In this document: positions 8,409 to 17,001 of the stretch, piece after piece
How the letters are laid out: every line of letters begins with the position of its first letter
Position numbering within the stretch: the stretch's first letter is position 1
Origin: Anaerolineae bacterium
GTDB taxonomy: Bacteria; Chloroflexota; Anaerolineae; Aggregatilineales; Phototrophicaceae
Reading direction: 5' to 3'
DNA length: 64,000 bases
NCBI GenBank assembly: GCA_022822305.1
Contig: JAJEBY010000016.1
Span: 248,001-312,000, forward strand
The notes under the pieces: generated by a model
Seen by the model: only the letters and a program-made list of their open reading frames with translations
What the model was told of the DNA's origin: nothing
Databases searched by the model: none
Made by a program: the position numbers and the translations under genes

Positions 8409-9812
8409 ATGTTCCGAGAAAAGGTTCTGGCTAACATCCGCCAGCATAACTTGCTGAAGTCGGGTCAACGGGTTGTCGTCGCAGTCTCCGGCGGGATCGA
8501 CTCCATTGCGCTGGCCAACATCTTTTGTGAGTTGCGGCAGCAGCTTGATATCCATATTCATATCGCATCCCTGAATCACGGCATTCGCGGCGAAGAAGCC
8601 AAGGACGACTTGAGCTTTGTGGCTCGCATCGCCCGAGGCTGGCGGCTGCCATACACAGTGGGCCATATTGATGTGCCGCAAATGGCCGAACAAGCGCATA
8701 TTGGATTGGAAGAAGCCGGGCGACTGGCGCGTTACCGATTTCTGGCGCGCGTGGCCAAGGCGACTAACGCCGATTGCGTCGCTGCAGGGCATCACGCGCT
8801 GGATCAAGCAGAGACCATCCTGATGCGCATTATGCGGGGCAGTGGCTTGGCTGGATTGCGAGGCATGCAGTTTTCGGCGCCGATGCCCGGCCACCCGGAT
8901 GTGAAGCTGATCCGTCCCTTGCTCAACATCTCTCGCGCCGACCTTGAACAATATCTCGCCGAACAGGGTTTGCCTTTCCGCCACGATCAAAGCAACGACG
9001 ATATCGCCATTCTGCGAAATTTCATTCGTCATCAACTGCTCTTGCCGTCATTGGATCGCCAGCCGAATCTGTTGGCGTCATTTGCGCGATTGGCCGAATC
9101 TGCCTCAATTGACGACGCTTATCTGGCGACGCGTTTTGAACGCCACGTGCTGCCACAAGTCACAGTGAGGGACGATTCCTGGCGCATTGACAAGGCCTGC
9201 TTTGACAGCCTGCATACCGCGATGAAACGTCGATTTTTGCGCGCTGCCTTCGAGCGCCTCGCGGGGGGCGCAGCCGTATTGGATCATGACCGCACGCTAG
9301 AAGCCATCGCATTTTGCCAGGAACGCGGCGTCGGCAGCCGGCGTGACCTCGGCGCGGGCATTCAATTGCGGATCGGTTATACAACCGTGAGCCTCGAGCG
9401 AGCAGGCGCGGAGGCGGCGGACGAAGGCTATAGCTTGATCCCGCGCGACACCAAAACCAGACTGACCGCGCCGACGTGTTTGAGCGTCGGTGATAACCAT
9501 ATCGAGCTTCGGATGGGCCGGCATTTGTCGCGCGATGGCGTCACATTTGCGCTGCCGGCCGATGTCAAGTTGTTGCTGAGGACGCGGCGCGCCGGCGATC
9601 GCTTTCGTCCCAAGGGCATGAACGGACAATCGCGCAAGCTCAAAGACTGGATGATTGACCGCAAGGTTCCGCGCGAGCTGCGCGAGCGGATGCCGCTGCT
9701 ATGCGCCGACGGCGATATCGTTGCGATCTGCTGCCGCGCTGCCTGGCGCCTGGCGGATCTTTCAAACATTGACCGGGGCGGAGACGATGTCGTCACCGTG
9801 ATTCTACGCTGA
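8409..9812 (+). CDS. tilS: TilS, tRNA(Ile)-lysidine synthetase
   Basis: ATP-dependent ligase that converts C34 of the CAU-anticodon tRNA(Ile) to lysidine, letting it read AUA. The N-terminal PP-loop motif VAVSGGIDSIAL (about residues 25-36) is the N-type ATP pyrophosphatase signature. GIRGEEAKDD, AAGHHALDQAETILMR and the LIRPLL segment match TilS, and the C-terminal domain ends with the family-like LRTRRAGDRFRPKGMNGQSRKLKDW. The 467-residue product starts at ATG 8409; the earlier TTG at 8394 is less likely. No strong Shine-Dalgarno is visible. It diverges from mreB and is followed by an independent promoter. Confidence 0.96.
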   Translation: MFREKVLANIRQHNLLKSGQRVVVAVSGGIDSIALANIFCELRQQLDIHIHIASLNHGIRGEEAKDDLSFVARIARGWRLPYTVGHIDVPQMAEQAHIGLEEAGRLARYRFLARVAKATNADCVAAGHHALDQAETILMRIMRGSGLAGLRGMQFSAPMPGHPDVKLIRPLLNISRADLEQYLAEQGLPFRHDQSNDDIAILRNFIRHQLLLPSLDRQPNLLASFARLAESASIDDAYLATRFERHVLPQVTVRDDSWRIDKACFDSLHTAMKRRFLRAAFERLAGGAAVLDHDRTLEAIAFCQERGVGSRRDLGAGIQLRIGYTTVSLERAGAEAADEGYSLIPRDTKTRLTAPTCLSVGDNHIELRMGRHLSRDGVTFALPADVKLLLRTRRAGDRFRPKGMNGQSRKLKDWMIDRKVPRELRERMPLLCADGDIVAICCRAAWRLADLSNIDRGGDDVVTVILR

Positions 9813-9850
9813 TTCTCTGGCTGCAAGTCTGCAGCTCGATGCTGCCTGGA

Positions 9851-9880
9851 TTGTCGCGAAAGCTCGGGCTAGGCTATAAT
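9851..9880 (+). promoter_or_regulatory. Sigma-70-type promoter of the response regulator gene
   Basis: TTGTCG (9851-9856), an 18-base spacer and a perfect TATAAT (9875-9880). Transcription would start around 9887, leaving only a very short leader before the ATGs at 9894 and 9915. Confidence 0.6.
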
Positions 9881-9914
9881 TGATTCAGTGGCAATGTTGG
9901 ATCGGGAAGCCACG

Positions 9915-10769
9915 ATGGCTGAGAGTCGCCTGATGCAAGTTCTTCTGGTCGACCACGATGGCGTAAGTCGTTATACCTTGAGCAAGGCGCTTGAGCGGGT
10001 AGGGTATATCGTCGCTGAGGCGTCTTTTGCCGATCAGGCGCTCGATATGCTGAGCCGTCAACACTATGACTTGATCCTGACGGAAATCTATCTCCCGGAA
10101 ATCGATGGAATTGAACTCTTGCGGCGCGTCAAAGCGCTGGCGCCCGATGCCGTGGTCATATTGATCACAGGCGATCCCAGCGTCGAGACGGCGGTCCAAG
10201 CGTTTCGCGGCGGCGCGCAAGATTATCTGGTCAAACCTTGTTCCAGCGATGACATACGAATAGCCGTCGATCGGGGAATCGCGCGCGCAAGAATGCTCAT
10301 GCGGCGGCGGCGCATGATCGACGCGATTGAACGCAACGTATTCGAATTGGCGCGCGAGGCGGCGGAATCAGCCGCAACTTCAGACGGCAAAGATCATGAG
10401 CCGATGCCGCAGCGCGCTCGCGATCAGGTGACATCCGCGGCCAACGCTTTGGTCGTGGGTCCGCTCTCGCTCGTCCCCGGCCGCTTCCAGGTCGCTGCCG
10501 GCGCGCAGTCAATCAGCCTGACGCCTACCGAATTTGATCTGCTCGCGTATCTGGCCGCGCATCGGAATCGCGTGGTTTCCTGCCAGGAATTGGTCAGCGA
10601 AGTGCGCGGCTACGGCGCCGATGAGACTGAAGCTCGCGAGGTCATGCGCCCCCATGTGAGCAACCTTCGCCGGAAACTGCGGCAGCTGGGCCAATACGGC
10701 AAGTTGGTAGTCAACGTGCGCGGCATCGGCTATCGACTTGGCGAGCTGGATGCGGAAAACCAAGACTAG
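9915..10769 (+). CDS. Atypical OmpR-family response regulator (receiver + winged helix)
   Basis: DNA-binding regulator of about 284 residues. Residues about 5-120 form a CheY-like receiver (QVLLVDHDG, LITGD, YLVKPC), and residues about 190-280 a winged-helix OmpR/PhoB DNA-binding domain (LTPTEFDLLAYLAAHRNRVV, RPHVSNLRRKLRQL, VRGIGYRLG). The phospho-acceptor Asp is replaced by Glu: the strand reads LILTEIYLPEIDG where the family has D before I-x-LP. The acidic pair is D-H instead of D-D. The conserved Thr and Lys are kept. This suggests a regulator that is constitutively on or controlled without phosphorylation. No kinase gene is adjacent. The start is uncertain (GTG 9888, ATG 9894 or ATG 9915); I prefer 9915, which has a weak GGGAAG upstream. 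Confidence 0.9.
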   Translation: MAESRLMQVLLVDHDGVSRYTLSKALERVGYIVAEASFADQALDMLSRQHYDLILTEIYLPEIDGIELLRRVKALAPDAVVILITGDPSVETAVQAFRGGAQDYLVKPCSSDDIRIAVDRGIARARMLMRRRRMIDAIERNVFELAREAAESAATSDGKDHEPMPQRARDQVTSAANALVVGPLSLVPGRFQVAAGAQSISLTPTEFDLLAYLAAHRNRVVSCQELVSEVRGYGADETEAREVMRPHVSNLRRKLRQLGQYGKLVVNVRGIGYRLGELDAENQD

Positions 10770-10839
10770 CTCGCGACTGCGTCCCCAATCTTGTGTCTGA
10801 GACAAATCCATTTTGCAGTGTGATCAACCAGAGGCACTC

Positions 10840-12969
10840 ATGTCGCGCCGGGCGTTAATACTTTGCCTGTCCGCGCTTGCGCTGGCATTCACGCTCTTGA
10901 TCGCGCGAGCGCAAGATTGTGACGAGACTGGACAAGTTTCGCGGCAGACCTATCTGAGTAATGTCGCGGGCGCGCAACGCTTCTACTCCGTCTATCTGCC
11001 CCCTTGTTACTCGAGCTCAAGCGACGCTTATCCGCTTGTGCTCCTGTTGCACGGTTCCAATGCCGATGACAGCCAGTGGCTGCGGCTGGGCTTGATAGAC
11101 GCTTTTGAAGAAAAATACCTGCTGGGCCAAGCGCCGGCCATGATCATCGTCATGCCCTTCGGCGATGCGATCGCCAACCTCAATCGATTTGCGGCTGACA
11201 GCTACGATACGATTTTGCTCGAATTGATTGACCTGATCGATCAACGCTATCGCACCGATGGCAGACGCGCGATCGGCGGCATCTCGCGCGGCGGCTTTTG
11301 GGCGTATCAGCTGGGGCTCCGCTTTCCGGATACCTTCGCCGCCATTGGAGGGCACAGCCCGTTTTTCGATGCAGAACATGCCGCGCCCGCCCATAATCCC
11401 CTGGACCTGGCAACTGCGCTGCCGCCAGAAACGGGGCTGCGGCTCTGGCTGGATCGCGGATCGCGCGATTTCGCGGCCGACGGCATCGACCGCATGCATC
11501 TAATTTTGCAGCGCGCGGGCATCGTCCACGAATTCCAGGTTTACGCTGGCGGCGGTCATGACGAGGCATCCTGGCGCCTGAATGTGGCAGACTACCTGGA
11601 TTTCTACATTGCCGCTTTTGCGGCGCCGCTCCCGGCAAGAGCGCAGCATCTTGAGCCAGCGTCCGCGATAGAATTGTGGTTGCCGGCGGGCAGCTTCGCC
11701 GCTCTGCGCGCATCCATCACGAGCGCGGCGCTCGAGTCAATCCTCGCAGGCGAGCTCAACCGGCAGCTGGTGCTGAGCGATAGCGCTGCGGCGCGCTTGC
11801 GCCATTCGGGATTCGAGATTCATGCCGCGACGCGAACAGCGTCCAACGACCAACTGGAAAAGCTGCTCTGGCGCGACAAATCCAGCTTCACGCTCTTGCC
11901 CTTCGCTGATCTGACGCTTGCCTTGCGCCCGCTTCTGTTGGATGGACGCGCCGTTGTCGCGCGGCTCAATGACTATCCTCTCGCATGGGAAAGCGACGAG
12001 GCCAACTTTTCTGCCGATCGCTTGACCCGCATCACCCTGTCAGGCACGACGGCTCTGGCCCGCGGGACCTTGCCCGCGTTGGAGTCGATGGGCATTGATG
12101 CCGCTGCCAGCGGCATTCAAACTTATGTGACCGGGTCAGATTTCTTCCACATGACTAACGAAGCCAGCGTCGCGCCGAGCTGCCCATTTTTCACCGACGC
12201 CGTCATCGGCGGCGCCAACAGTTTGTGCATGAACGCTGATCACCTCGCCGTCTTCGAATCACTTGATGTCGATGTCATTGACTTGACCGGCAATCACATT
12301 AACGACTTTGGTTACGCCGCCTTTGCCGGTATGCTGGATTACTTTGAACGCCGCGGGGTATCAGTGGTCGGCGCCGGACGCGACCTCGAAGCCGCGCGTC
12401 AGCCGCTGTTGCTGGAGCACAACGGCAACCGTATCGCCTGGCTCGCCTGCAACGCCGCCGGTCCCTATTATGCGCTGGTCAATGAAGATGAGTCACTGCT
12501 CGGCGGAATCCGTCCCGGCGCTGCCTTTTGTGATCCCACTTGGCTCCAAGATGCCTTGCCCGTGCTGGCGGCGCAGGTCGACTTGGTGATGATGACGATC
12601 CAATACCAGGAATACGAAACATACCTGCCGACGCCGCAACAGCGGAGCGATTATCGTCGGCTGGCCGAATGGGGCGCGGATATCGTGATCGGCACGGCCG
12701 AGCACAAACCCATGACCTACGAATTCTTTTCGACCCGGCGCGGCGAAACTGCCTTCATTCATTATGGTTTGGGCAATCTGTTCTTTGATCAACCTTATTG
12801 GGGCAATCAGCGCTTCTTCTTGGATACGCTGTACATATACGATGGTGAGTTGCTGACGGTGGAAATCTTCCCCGGCATCATCGATAATCTGGCGCGGCCT
12901 CGCAGGCTCGACGGCGATGACGCCTACAACTTTCTGCATTTCATGATGATTCAACAGAACGGATTCTAG
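10840..12969 (+). CDS. Secreted two-domain protein: esterase fused to CapA-like metallophosphatase
   Basis: A signal peptide (residues 1-24, ending ALAFTLLIARAQ) exports this 709-residue protein. Residues about 35-265 are an alpha/beta-hydrolase of the esterase D/feruloyl-esterase type. It has LVLLLHGS, the nucleophile elbow GGISRGG (Ser near 149), a later Asp (LWLDRGS) and the His in YAGGGHDEASW, so the triad looks intact. Residues about 410-690 match the PGA_cap/CapA family: TGSDFFHMTNEAS, LDVDVIDLTGNHINDFG, VVGAGRDLEAARQP and IHYGLGNLFFDQ. CapA proteins are tied to poly-gamma-glutamate or other envelope polymers. The fusion suggests an extracytoplasmic enzyme acting on an acylated or ester-linked surface polymer, which is inference. 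Start ATG 10840 has a GAGG upstream. It is followed at once by a secreted GH3 enzyme. Confidence 0.88.
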   Translation: MSRRALILCLSALALAFTLLIARAQDCDETGQVSRQTYLSNVAGAQRFYSVYLPPCYSSSSDAYPLVLLLHGSNADDSQWLRLGLIDAFEEKYLLGQAPAMIIVMPFGDAIANLNRFAADSYDTILLELIDLIDQRYRTDGRRAIGGISRGGFWAYQLGLRFPDTFAAIGGHSPFFDAEHAAPAHNPLDLATALPPETGLRLWLDRGSRDFAADGIDRMHLILQRAGIVHEFQVYAGGGHDEASWRLNVADYLDFYIAAFAAPLPARAQHLEPASAIELWLPAGSFAALRASITSAALESILAGELNRQLVLSDSAAARLRHSGFEIHAATRTASNDQLEKLLWRDKSSFTLLPFADLTLALRPLLLDGRAVVARLNDYPLAWESDEANFSADRLTRITLSGTTALARGTLPALESMGIDAAASGIQTYVTGSDFFHMTNEASVAPSCPFFTDAVIGGANSLCMNADHLAVFESLDVDVIDLTGNHINDFGYAAFAGMLDYFERRGVSVVGAGRDLEAARQPLLLEHNGNRIAWLACNAAGPYYALVNEDESLLGGIRPGAAFCDPTWLQDALPVLAAQVDLVMMTIQYQEYETYLPTPQQRSDYRRLAEWGADIVIGTAEHKPMTYEFFSTRRGETAFIHYGLGNLFFDQPYWGNQRFFLDTLYIYDGELLTVEIFPGIIDNLARPRRLDGDDAYNFLHFMMIQQNGF

Positions 12970-13025
12970 TTATCAGATTAGCTCGTTTCATTGCCATTCA
13001 CTTTGGTCTCTGCCTTGCGCTGCTG

Positions 13026-14612
13026 ATGCCGATTTCGCGCGTCGGCGCGCAGGTATCGGCCGTCGAACGAGATCTGACCGCCATGACTTTGCAGCAGAAA
13101 GTAGCGCAGATGTTCATGGTCAGTTTCTTCGGCACGCAGTTGACCGAAGCGGAGATCAGCTTCTTGCGCGATGTGCAGCCGGGAGCGGTCGCGCTCTTCG
13201 GACGCAACGCCGCATCGCCCAGGCAAGTCGCCGAATTGACCAATTCGATTCAAGCGCACGCGGTCGCGTCAGGTGGCTTGCCGCTCTTGATCGCCGTCGA
13301 TCAGGAAGGCGGCTTGATTCAGCATTTACAGCGCGGTTTCACGCGCTTCCCCGCGCCCATGCTCTGGACCGCGACCCGCGACCCTGAACTGGCTTACGCT
13401 GTTGGCGCGGCTATGGCGGGCGAAATGCGCGCGGTCGGCGTGAACATGAATCTGGCGCCCGTGGCCGACCTGCAGACCTACTTGCGCAATCCCATCATCA
13501 GAAGACGAGCCTTCGGCAATTTGCCGGAAATGGTGGCGCCGATTCTTACGGGCTTCATACACGGCTTGCAAGACAATGGCGTCATGGCGACGGTCAAACA
13601 TTTTCCAGGACACGGCGAAACCTCAACGGATTCGCACCTGCAGCTGCCGATTGTCGAGCACAGTCGTGAGCGGCTTGAAGCCCTCGAATTGCAGCCTTTC
13701 ATCGCGGCATTCGCTGCCGGCGTCGAAGCGACCATGGTCGCGCATATCTGGTATTCCGGGCTGGATTCGGCGCCGGGGCCGGCCTCATTGTCGCCTCGAA
13801 TTGTCGATGGCTTGCTGCGCGGCGAGCTGGGCTATGACGGCATCATCATGACGGATGCGCTCGATATGGACGCGGTAGACACGGCATACACGCCCAGTGA
13901 AGCCGCTATCCGCGCGATAATAGCGGGCAATGACCTGATCGCGATTGGCGCGCATGTCGGCGTCGACCGCATTCGCGCCACCATCGACGAGGTGGTGGCG
14001 GCGGTGAAATCCGGTCGCATCGCGCAAAGCAGCATTGACGCATCGGTGGCCCGCATCGTCGCTGCCAAAGACAGATATGGCATCTCGGACTGGCAGCCCC
14101 TGGACACGCGCGCGGTCGAATCCAGCCTGCCGCTGGACCGCAACGAAGCGCTGGTCGCGCGCCTCTTCCAAGCCGGGGTCACGGCGATTGATCCCGACGA
14201 ATTGCTTCCGGTTGATGAGAATGCGCTCATCATTTATCCAGGGACTCGCTCGCGCATCCGCAGACAATGTGACAGCGCCGCCATGGACATTGATTTCCTG
14301 GCCGTCTCGGAATCGCCCAGCCATGAACAAATTGCGCTCGCGCGGCGCTCGGCTGCCGCGGCGGATGAAATCGTGCTGTTTTCGGTCAATCAAGCGCACG
14401 ACTCCCAACAGCGAGCGCTGGTCAAGGCTTTGCCGGCGGACAAGACCGTACTGGTCGCCTTGTGGGATCCAACCGATATATTCTTGCTGCCGCCCGTCTC
14501 CGCTTACATTTTAGGCTACAGCCCTATGTTGGTGGCGACAGAAATAATCTGCGACATTATATTGGGCGAACAAAGAGCGACGGGCCGCATGCCATTCGCG
14601 TTTGCGAACTAG
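13026..14612 (+). CDS. Secreted glycoside hydrolase family 3 (beta-N-acetylhexosaminidase-like)
   Basis: GH3 enzyme most like NagZ/beta-N-acetylhexosaminidases that trim N-acetylglucosamine from glycans or muropeptides. The TIM barrel shows IAVDQEGG, the NagZ loop KHFPGHGETSTDSH with its general-acid His, and the nucleophile Asp in IIMTDALDMDAV (about residue 278). A C-terminal region of about 150 residues resembles the second GH3 domain. The first ATG is at 13026, but the frame stays open upstream to 12921 and encodes a textbook signal peptide there (IRLARFIAIHFGLCLALL). No ATG, GTG or TTG precedes it, so translation may begin at ATC 12972 or an ATT, two bases after the upstream stop. Export is therefore likely but the start is unresolved. 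Confidence 0.9.
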   Translation: MPISRVGAQVSAVERDLTAMTLQQKVAQMFMVSFFGTQLTEAEISFLRDVQPGAVALFGRNAASPRQVAELTNSIQAHAVASGGLPLLIAVDQEGGLIQHLQRGFTRFPAPMLWTATRDPELAYAVGAAMAGEMRAVGVNMNLAPVADLQTYLRNPIIRRRAFGNLPEMVAPILTGFIHGLQDNGVMATVKHFPGHGETSTDSHLQLPIVEHSRERLEALELQPFIAAFAAGVEATMVAHIWYSGLDSAPGPASLSPRIVDGLLRGELGYDGIIMTDALDMDAVDTAYTPSEAAIRAIIAGNDLIAIGAHVGVDRIRATIDEVVAAVKSGRIAQSSIDASVARIVAAKDRYGISDWQPLDTRAVESSLPLDRNEALVARLFQAGVTAIDPDELLPVDENALIIYPGTRSRIRRQCDSAAMDIDFLAVSESPSHEQIALARRSAAAADEIVLFSVNQAHDSQQRALVKALPADKTVLVALWDPTDIFLLPPVSAYILGYSPMLVATEIICDIILGEQRATGRMPFAFAN

Positions 14613-14633
14613 TCGATGACGCAACCCTTACGC

Positions 14634-14639
14634 TATAAT
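14634..14639 (+). promoter_or_regulatory. TATAAT -10 element upstream of the Clp-like gene
   Basis: A perfect TATAAT (14634-14639) lies 69 bases before the Clp-like start in a 95-base gap after the GH3 gene. No convincing -35 hexamer is visible, so this is a partial match only. Confidence 0.4.
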
Positions 14640-14707
14640 GAAATACGCTTTTGTCCGACTGTCGAATATGTATGCGCGCAAGCAGTAGTGCGGGATAAAG
14701 ACTAGGA

Positions 14708-16957
14708 ATGTCCACTCTCAACCCGGATCTGATTTCCAAGGATATGGACGCGGTCTTGAACGACGCGGTCCCGTTGTTGGATGAATATCGCAAATCGTCA
14801 ATCATGCCGGAAATGGTGTTGCTGGCGCTTTTGAAGCGGGAAAACACCGCCGCCTGGCGCATGCTGAAGGAGTTTGAAAACGCGCGTGGCGTGGATCTGG
14901 AACGGCTCGAACGCCAGATCACGCTGGCGATTCAATCGCGCCGCGATCCTGATGGCAGTCTCGATTTCGTCGCTATCGGCAATCGCAAGGTATCGCTAAG
15001 CCGACAGTCAATCGTTCTGCTGGACGATGGTCTGACCGTCGCCAATTCGATGAACGAGCAGAAGATCGATACCGATCACGCCTTGGCCGTGCTGGCGGAA
15101 ACATCGGTCAGTACCGGCGGCATCTTGCGCCAGTTCGGCATCACGCCCAAGTCGATCCAGGATACCTACAGCGATGCCAGCAAGATCATCCCCAGTCGCG
15201 ATGACGGCACCACAGTTGATCATGTCAAGCGCGCCAAGCGCGGCCTGCTGCGCGCCGTGCATTTCCGCGAGGACTTGCTGCGCAGCGTCATAAACGTGCT
15301 TACGCAGTCGGTCAACCGGCATATCATCCTCGTCGGTCCCGATGGCGTGGGCAAGCGCACCCTCGCTTATAGTCTCGCGCTGCTGATGGCGGAAAACAAA
15401 GGACCGGCCGGCTTGTCAAATCTGGTGCAGATCAGCGAAACGGCATTGCTTGACGGAGACCAGGAAGCCTTTCGCTCCGGCATGAGCGCGGCGCGGCGCG
15501 GCATCTTGTTCCTGCCGCTGATTCACCGCTTTTTCGGCGGGCCCATCAAAGCCGATTTCAACAAAGCTACCTCGCTGGTGCAAAAGGCTTTCCTGAGTGA
15601 CGATCCGGTCATTATCTGCACCACCAACGTCGCCGAGTTTGAAGCCCGTATTCAGGGTGTCAGCGCTATCATGGAGAACAGCCAGGTCATCCGCGTTGAC
15701 GAACCTTCGCTGGATGAGACGGTGCAAATCCTGGAAACCATCGCGCCTCATATTGAATCGGACTACGAGATCGCGGTCGATCACGATGCGCTGAAGATGG
15801 CGGCGCGCATGGCGCAACGCTATCTGACCATCAATCCTCTGCCGCTCAGCGCCGAACAACTGCTGCATCGCACGGCGGCCATGGTCAATATGGGCAAGCA
15901 GGCGCATTTGGCTTTCCGGCCGGAGAACAATGACGCCCAACTCGATATCGAAGATGTGACGCTGGTCACCAGCCAAATGACCGGCATCCCGGTTGCCAAG
16001 CTGGGCGCCGACGAACGCCTGCGTTACGCCAATATGGTGGAACATCTGCGCCAGCGCCTGATCGGCCAGGAAGAAGCCGTGCAGTTGGTCAGCCGCGCCA
16101 TCAAGACCGCCCGCGTCGGCTTGAAAGATCCGCGGCGTCCCATTGGCGTCTTCCTGTTCCTGGGTCCCACCGGCATCGGCAAGACGGAAATGGCGCGCGT
16201 ATTGGCCGATTTCATGTTCGGCAGCGAAGAAAATCTCTTCCCGCTGGATATGAGCGAATACAAAGATGAAAGCAGCATCAACCGTCTGATCGGCTCGGCA
16301 GTCGGCTATGTCGGCAGCGACGAAGGCGGCCAGCTCACCGAGCGCATCCGCACACAGCCCTACACGATAGTGCTGCTGGATGAAATCGAGAAGTCGCACC
16401 CGCGCATCATGGATGTGCTGTTACAGGTGATGGAAGAAGGCCGCTTGACTGACGGGCGCGGCAATATCGCCCGCTTCTCGGAAGCCGTGGTGATCATGAC
16501 CAGCAATATCGGCTCCGAACATCTCATGGTGCGCCAGATCACCGACGACCTGCGCGAGAGAATCATGGATCAGGTGCTGGATTTCCTGCGGCCCGAATTT
16601 GTCAATCGCCTGGACGAAGTGATTCTGTTCAACGCGCTGAGCGACGACGATTTTGTGCTGATCCTCGACTTGCTCATCGAGAAGGAAAACAAACTGGCGC
16701 GCGAACGCGGCTTGACCTTGACCTTTACCCAAGGCGCCAAAAAATGGATCCTCGATCAAAACGACGAACCCGAATACGGCGCGCGACCCTTGCGGCGAAT
16801 TCTGCGGCGAAACCTGCGCGAGCCACTGGCGGACTTCTTGCTGCGCTCCAATCCGCCCGAAGGTACCGAAGTGCGCATCAGCTCCAGCCGTAAACGCGGT
16901 GGCGGTTTGAAATTCACCGCCTACGTCGATGGCAAAGAGTTGATGCTCGAGCTGTGA
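14708..16957 (+). CDS. ClpC/ClpB-like AAA+ ATPase with degenerate first ATPase domain
   Basis: Hsp100-type unfoldase of 749 residues with two AAA+ modules and no ClpB-type middle coiled coil. Residues 1-150 correspond to a Clp N-domain. The second ATPase domain is canonical: GPTGIGKTEMAR (near 485), pore loop GYVGSDEGGQLTE, Walker B IVLLDEIEKSHP, sensor TSNIGS and the arginine-finger segment RPEFVNRLDEV. The first keeps a P-loop (GPDGVGKRT, near 211) but its Walker B reads ILFLPLIHRF (near 265-274), lacking the Asp-Glu pair. The usual arginine-finger ERRF and sensor-2 LPDKAIDL are also gone. Only the second ring is expected to hydrolyse ATP. Whether it works with ClpP is unknown. Downstream phosphohexomutase starts 44 bases later. 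Confidence 0.9.
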   Translation: MSTLNPDLISKDMDAVLNDAVPLLDEYRKSSIMPEMVLLALLKRENTAAWRMLKEFENARGVDLERLERQITLAIQSRRDPDGSLDFVAIGNRKVSLSRQSIVLLDDGLTVANSMNEQKIDTDHALAVLAETSVSTGGILRQFGITPKSIQDTYSDASKIIPSRDDGTTVDHVKRAKRGLLRAVHFREDLLRSVINVLTQSVNRHIILVGPDGVGKRTLAYSLALLMAENKGPAGLSNLVQISETALLDGDQEAFRSGMSAARRGILFLPLIHRFFGGPIKADFNKATSLVQKAFLSDDPVIICTTNVAEFEARIQGVSAIMENSQVIRVDEPSLDETVQILETIAPHIESDYEIAVDHDALKMAARMAQRYLTINPLPLSAEQLLHRTAAMVNMGKQAHLAFRPENNDAQLDIEDVTLVTSQMTGIPVAKLGADERLRYANMVEHLRQRLIGQEEAVQLVSRAIKTARVGLKDPRRPIGVFLFLGPTGIGKTEMARVLADFMFGSEENLFPLDMSEYKDESSINRLIGSAVGYVGSDEGGQLTERIRTQPYTIVLLDEIEKSHPRIMDVLLQVMEEGRLTDGRGNIARFSEAVVIMTSNIGSEHLMVRQITDDLRERIMDQVLDFLRPEFVNRLDEVILFNALSDDDFVLILDLLIEKENKLARERGLTLTFTQGAKKWILDQNDEPEYGARPLRRILRRNLREPLADFLLRSNPPEGTEVRISSSRKRGGGLKFTAYVDGKELMLEL

Positions 16958-17001
16958 TACTGCAACATCCGCGGCTGACCGCAAACATTCGAGAGGGGAC
17001 A

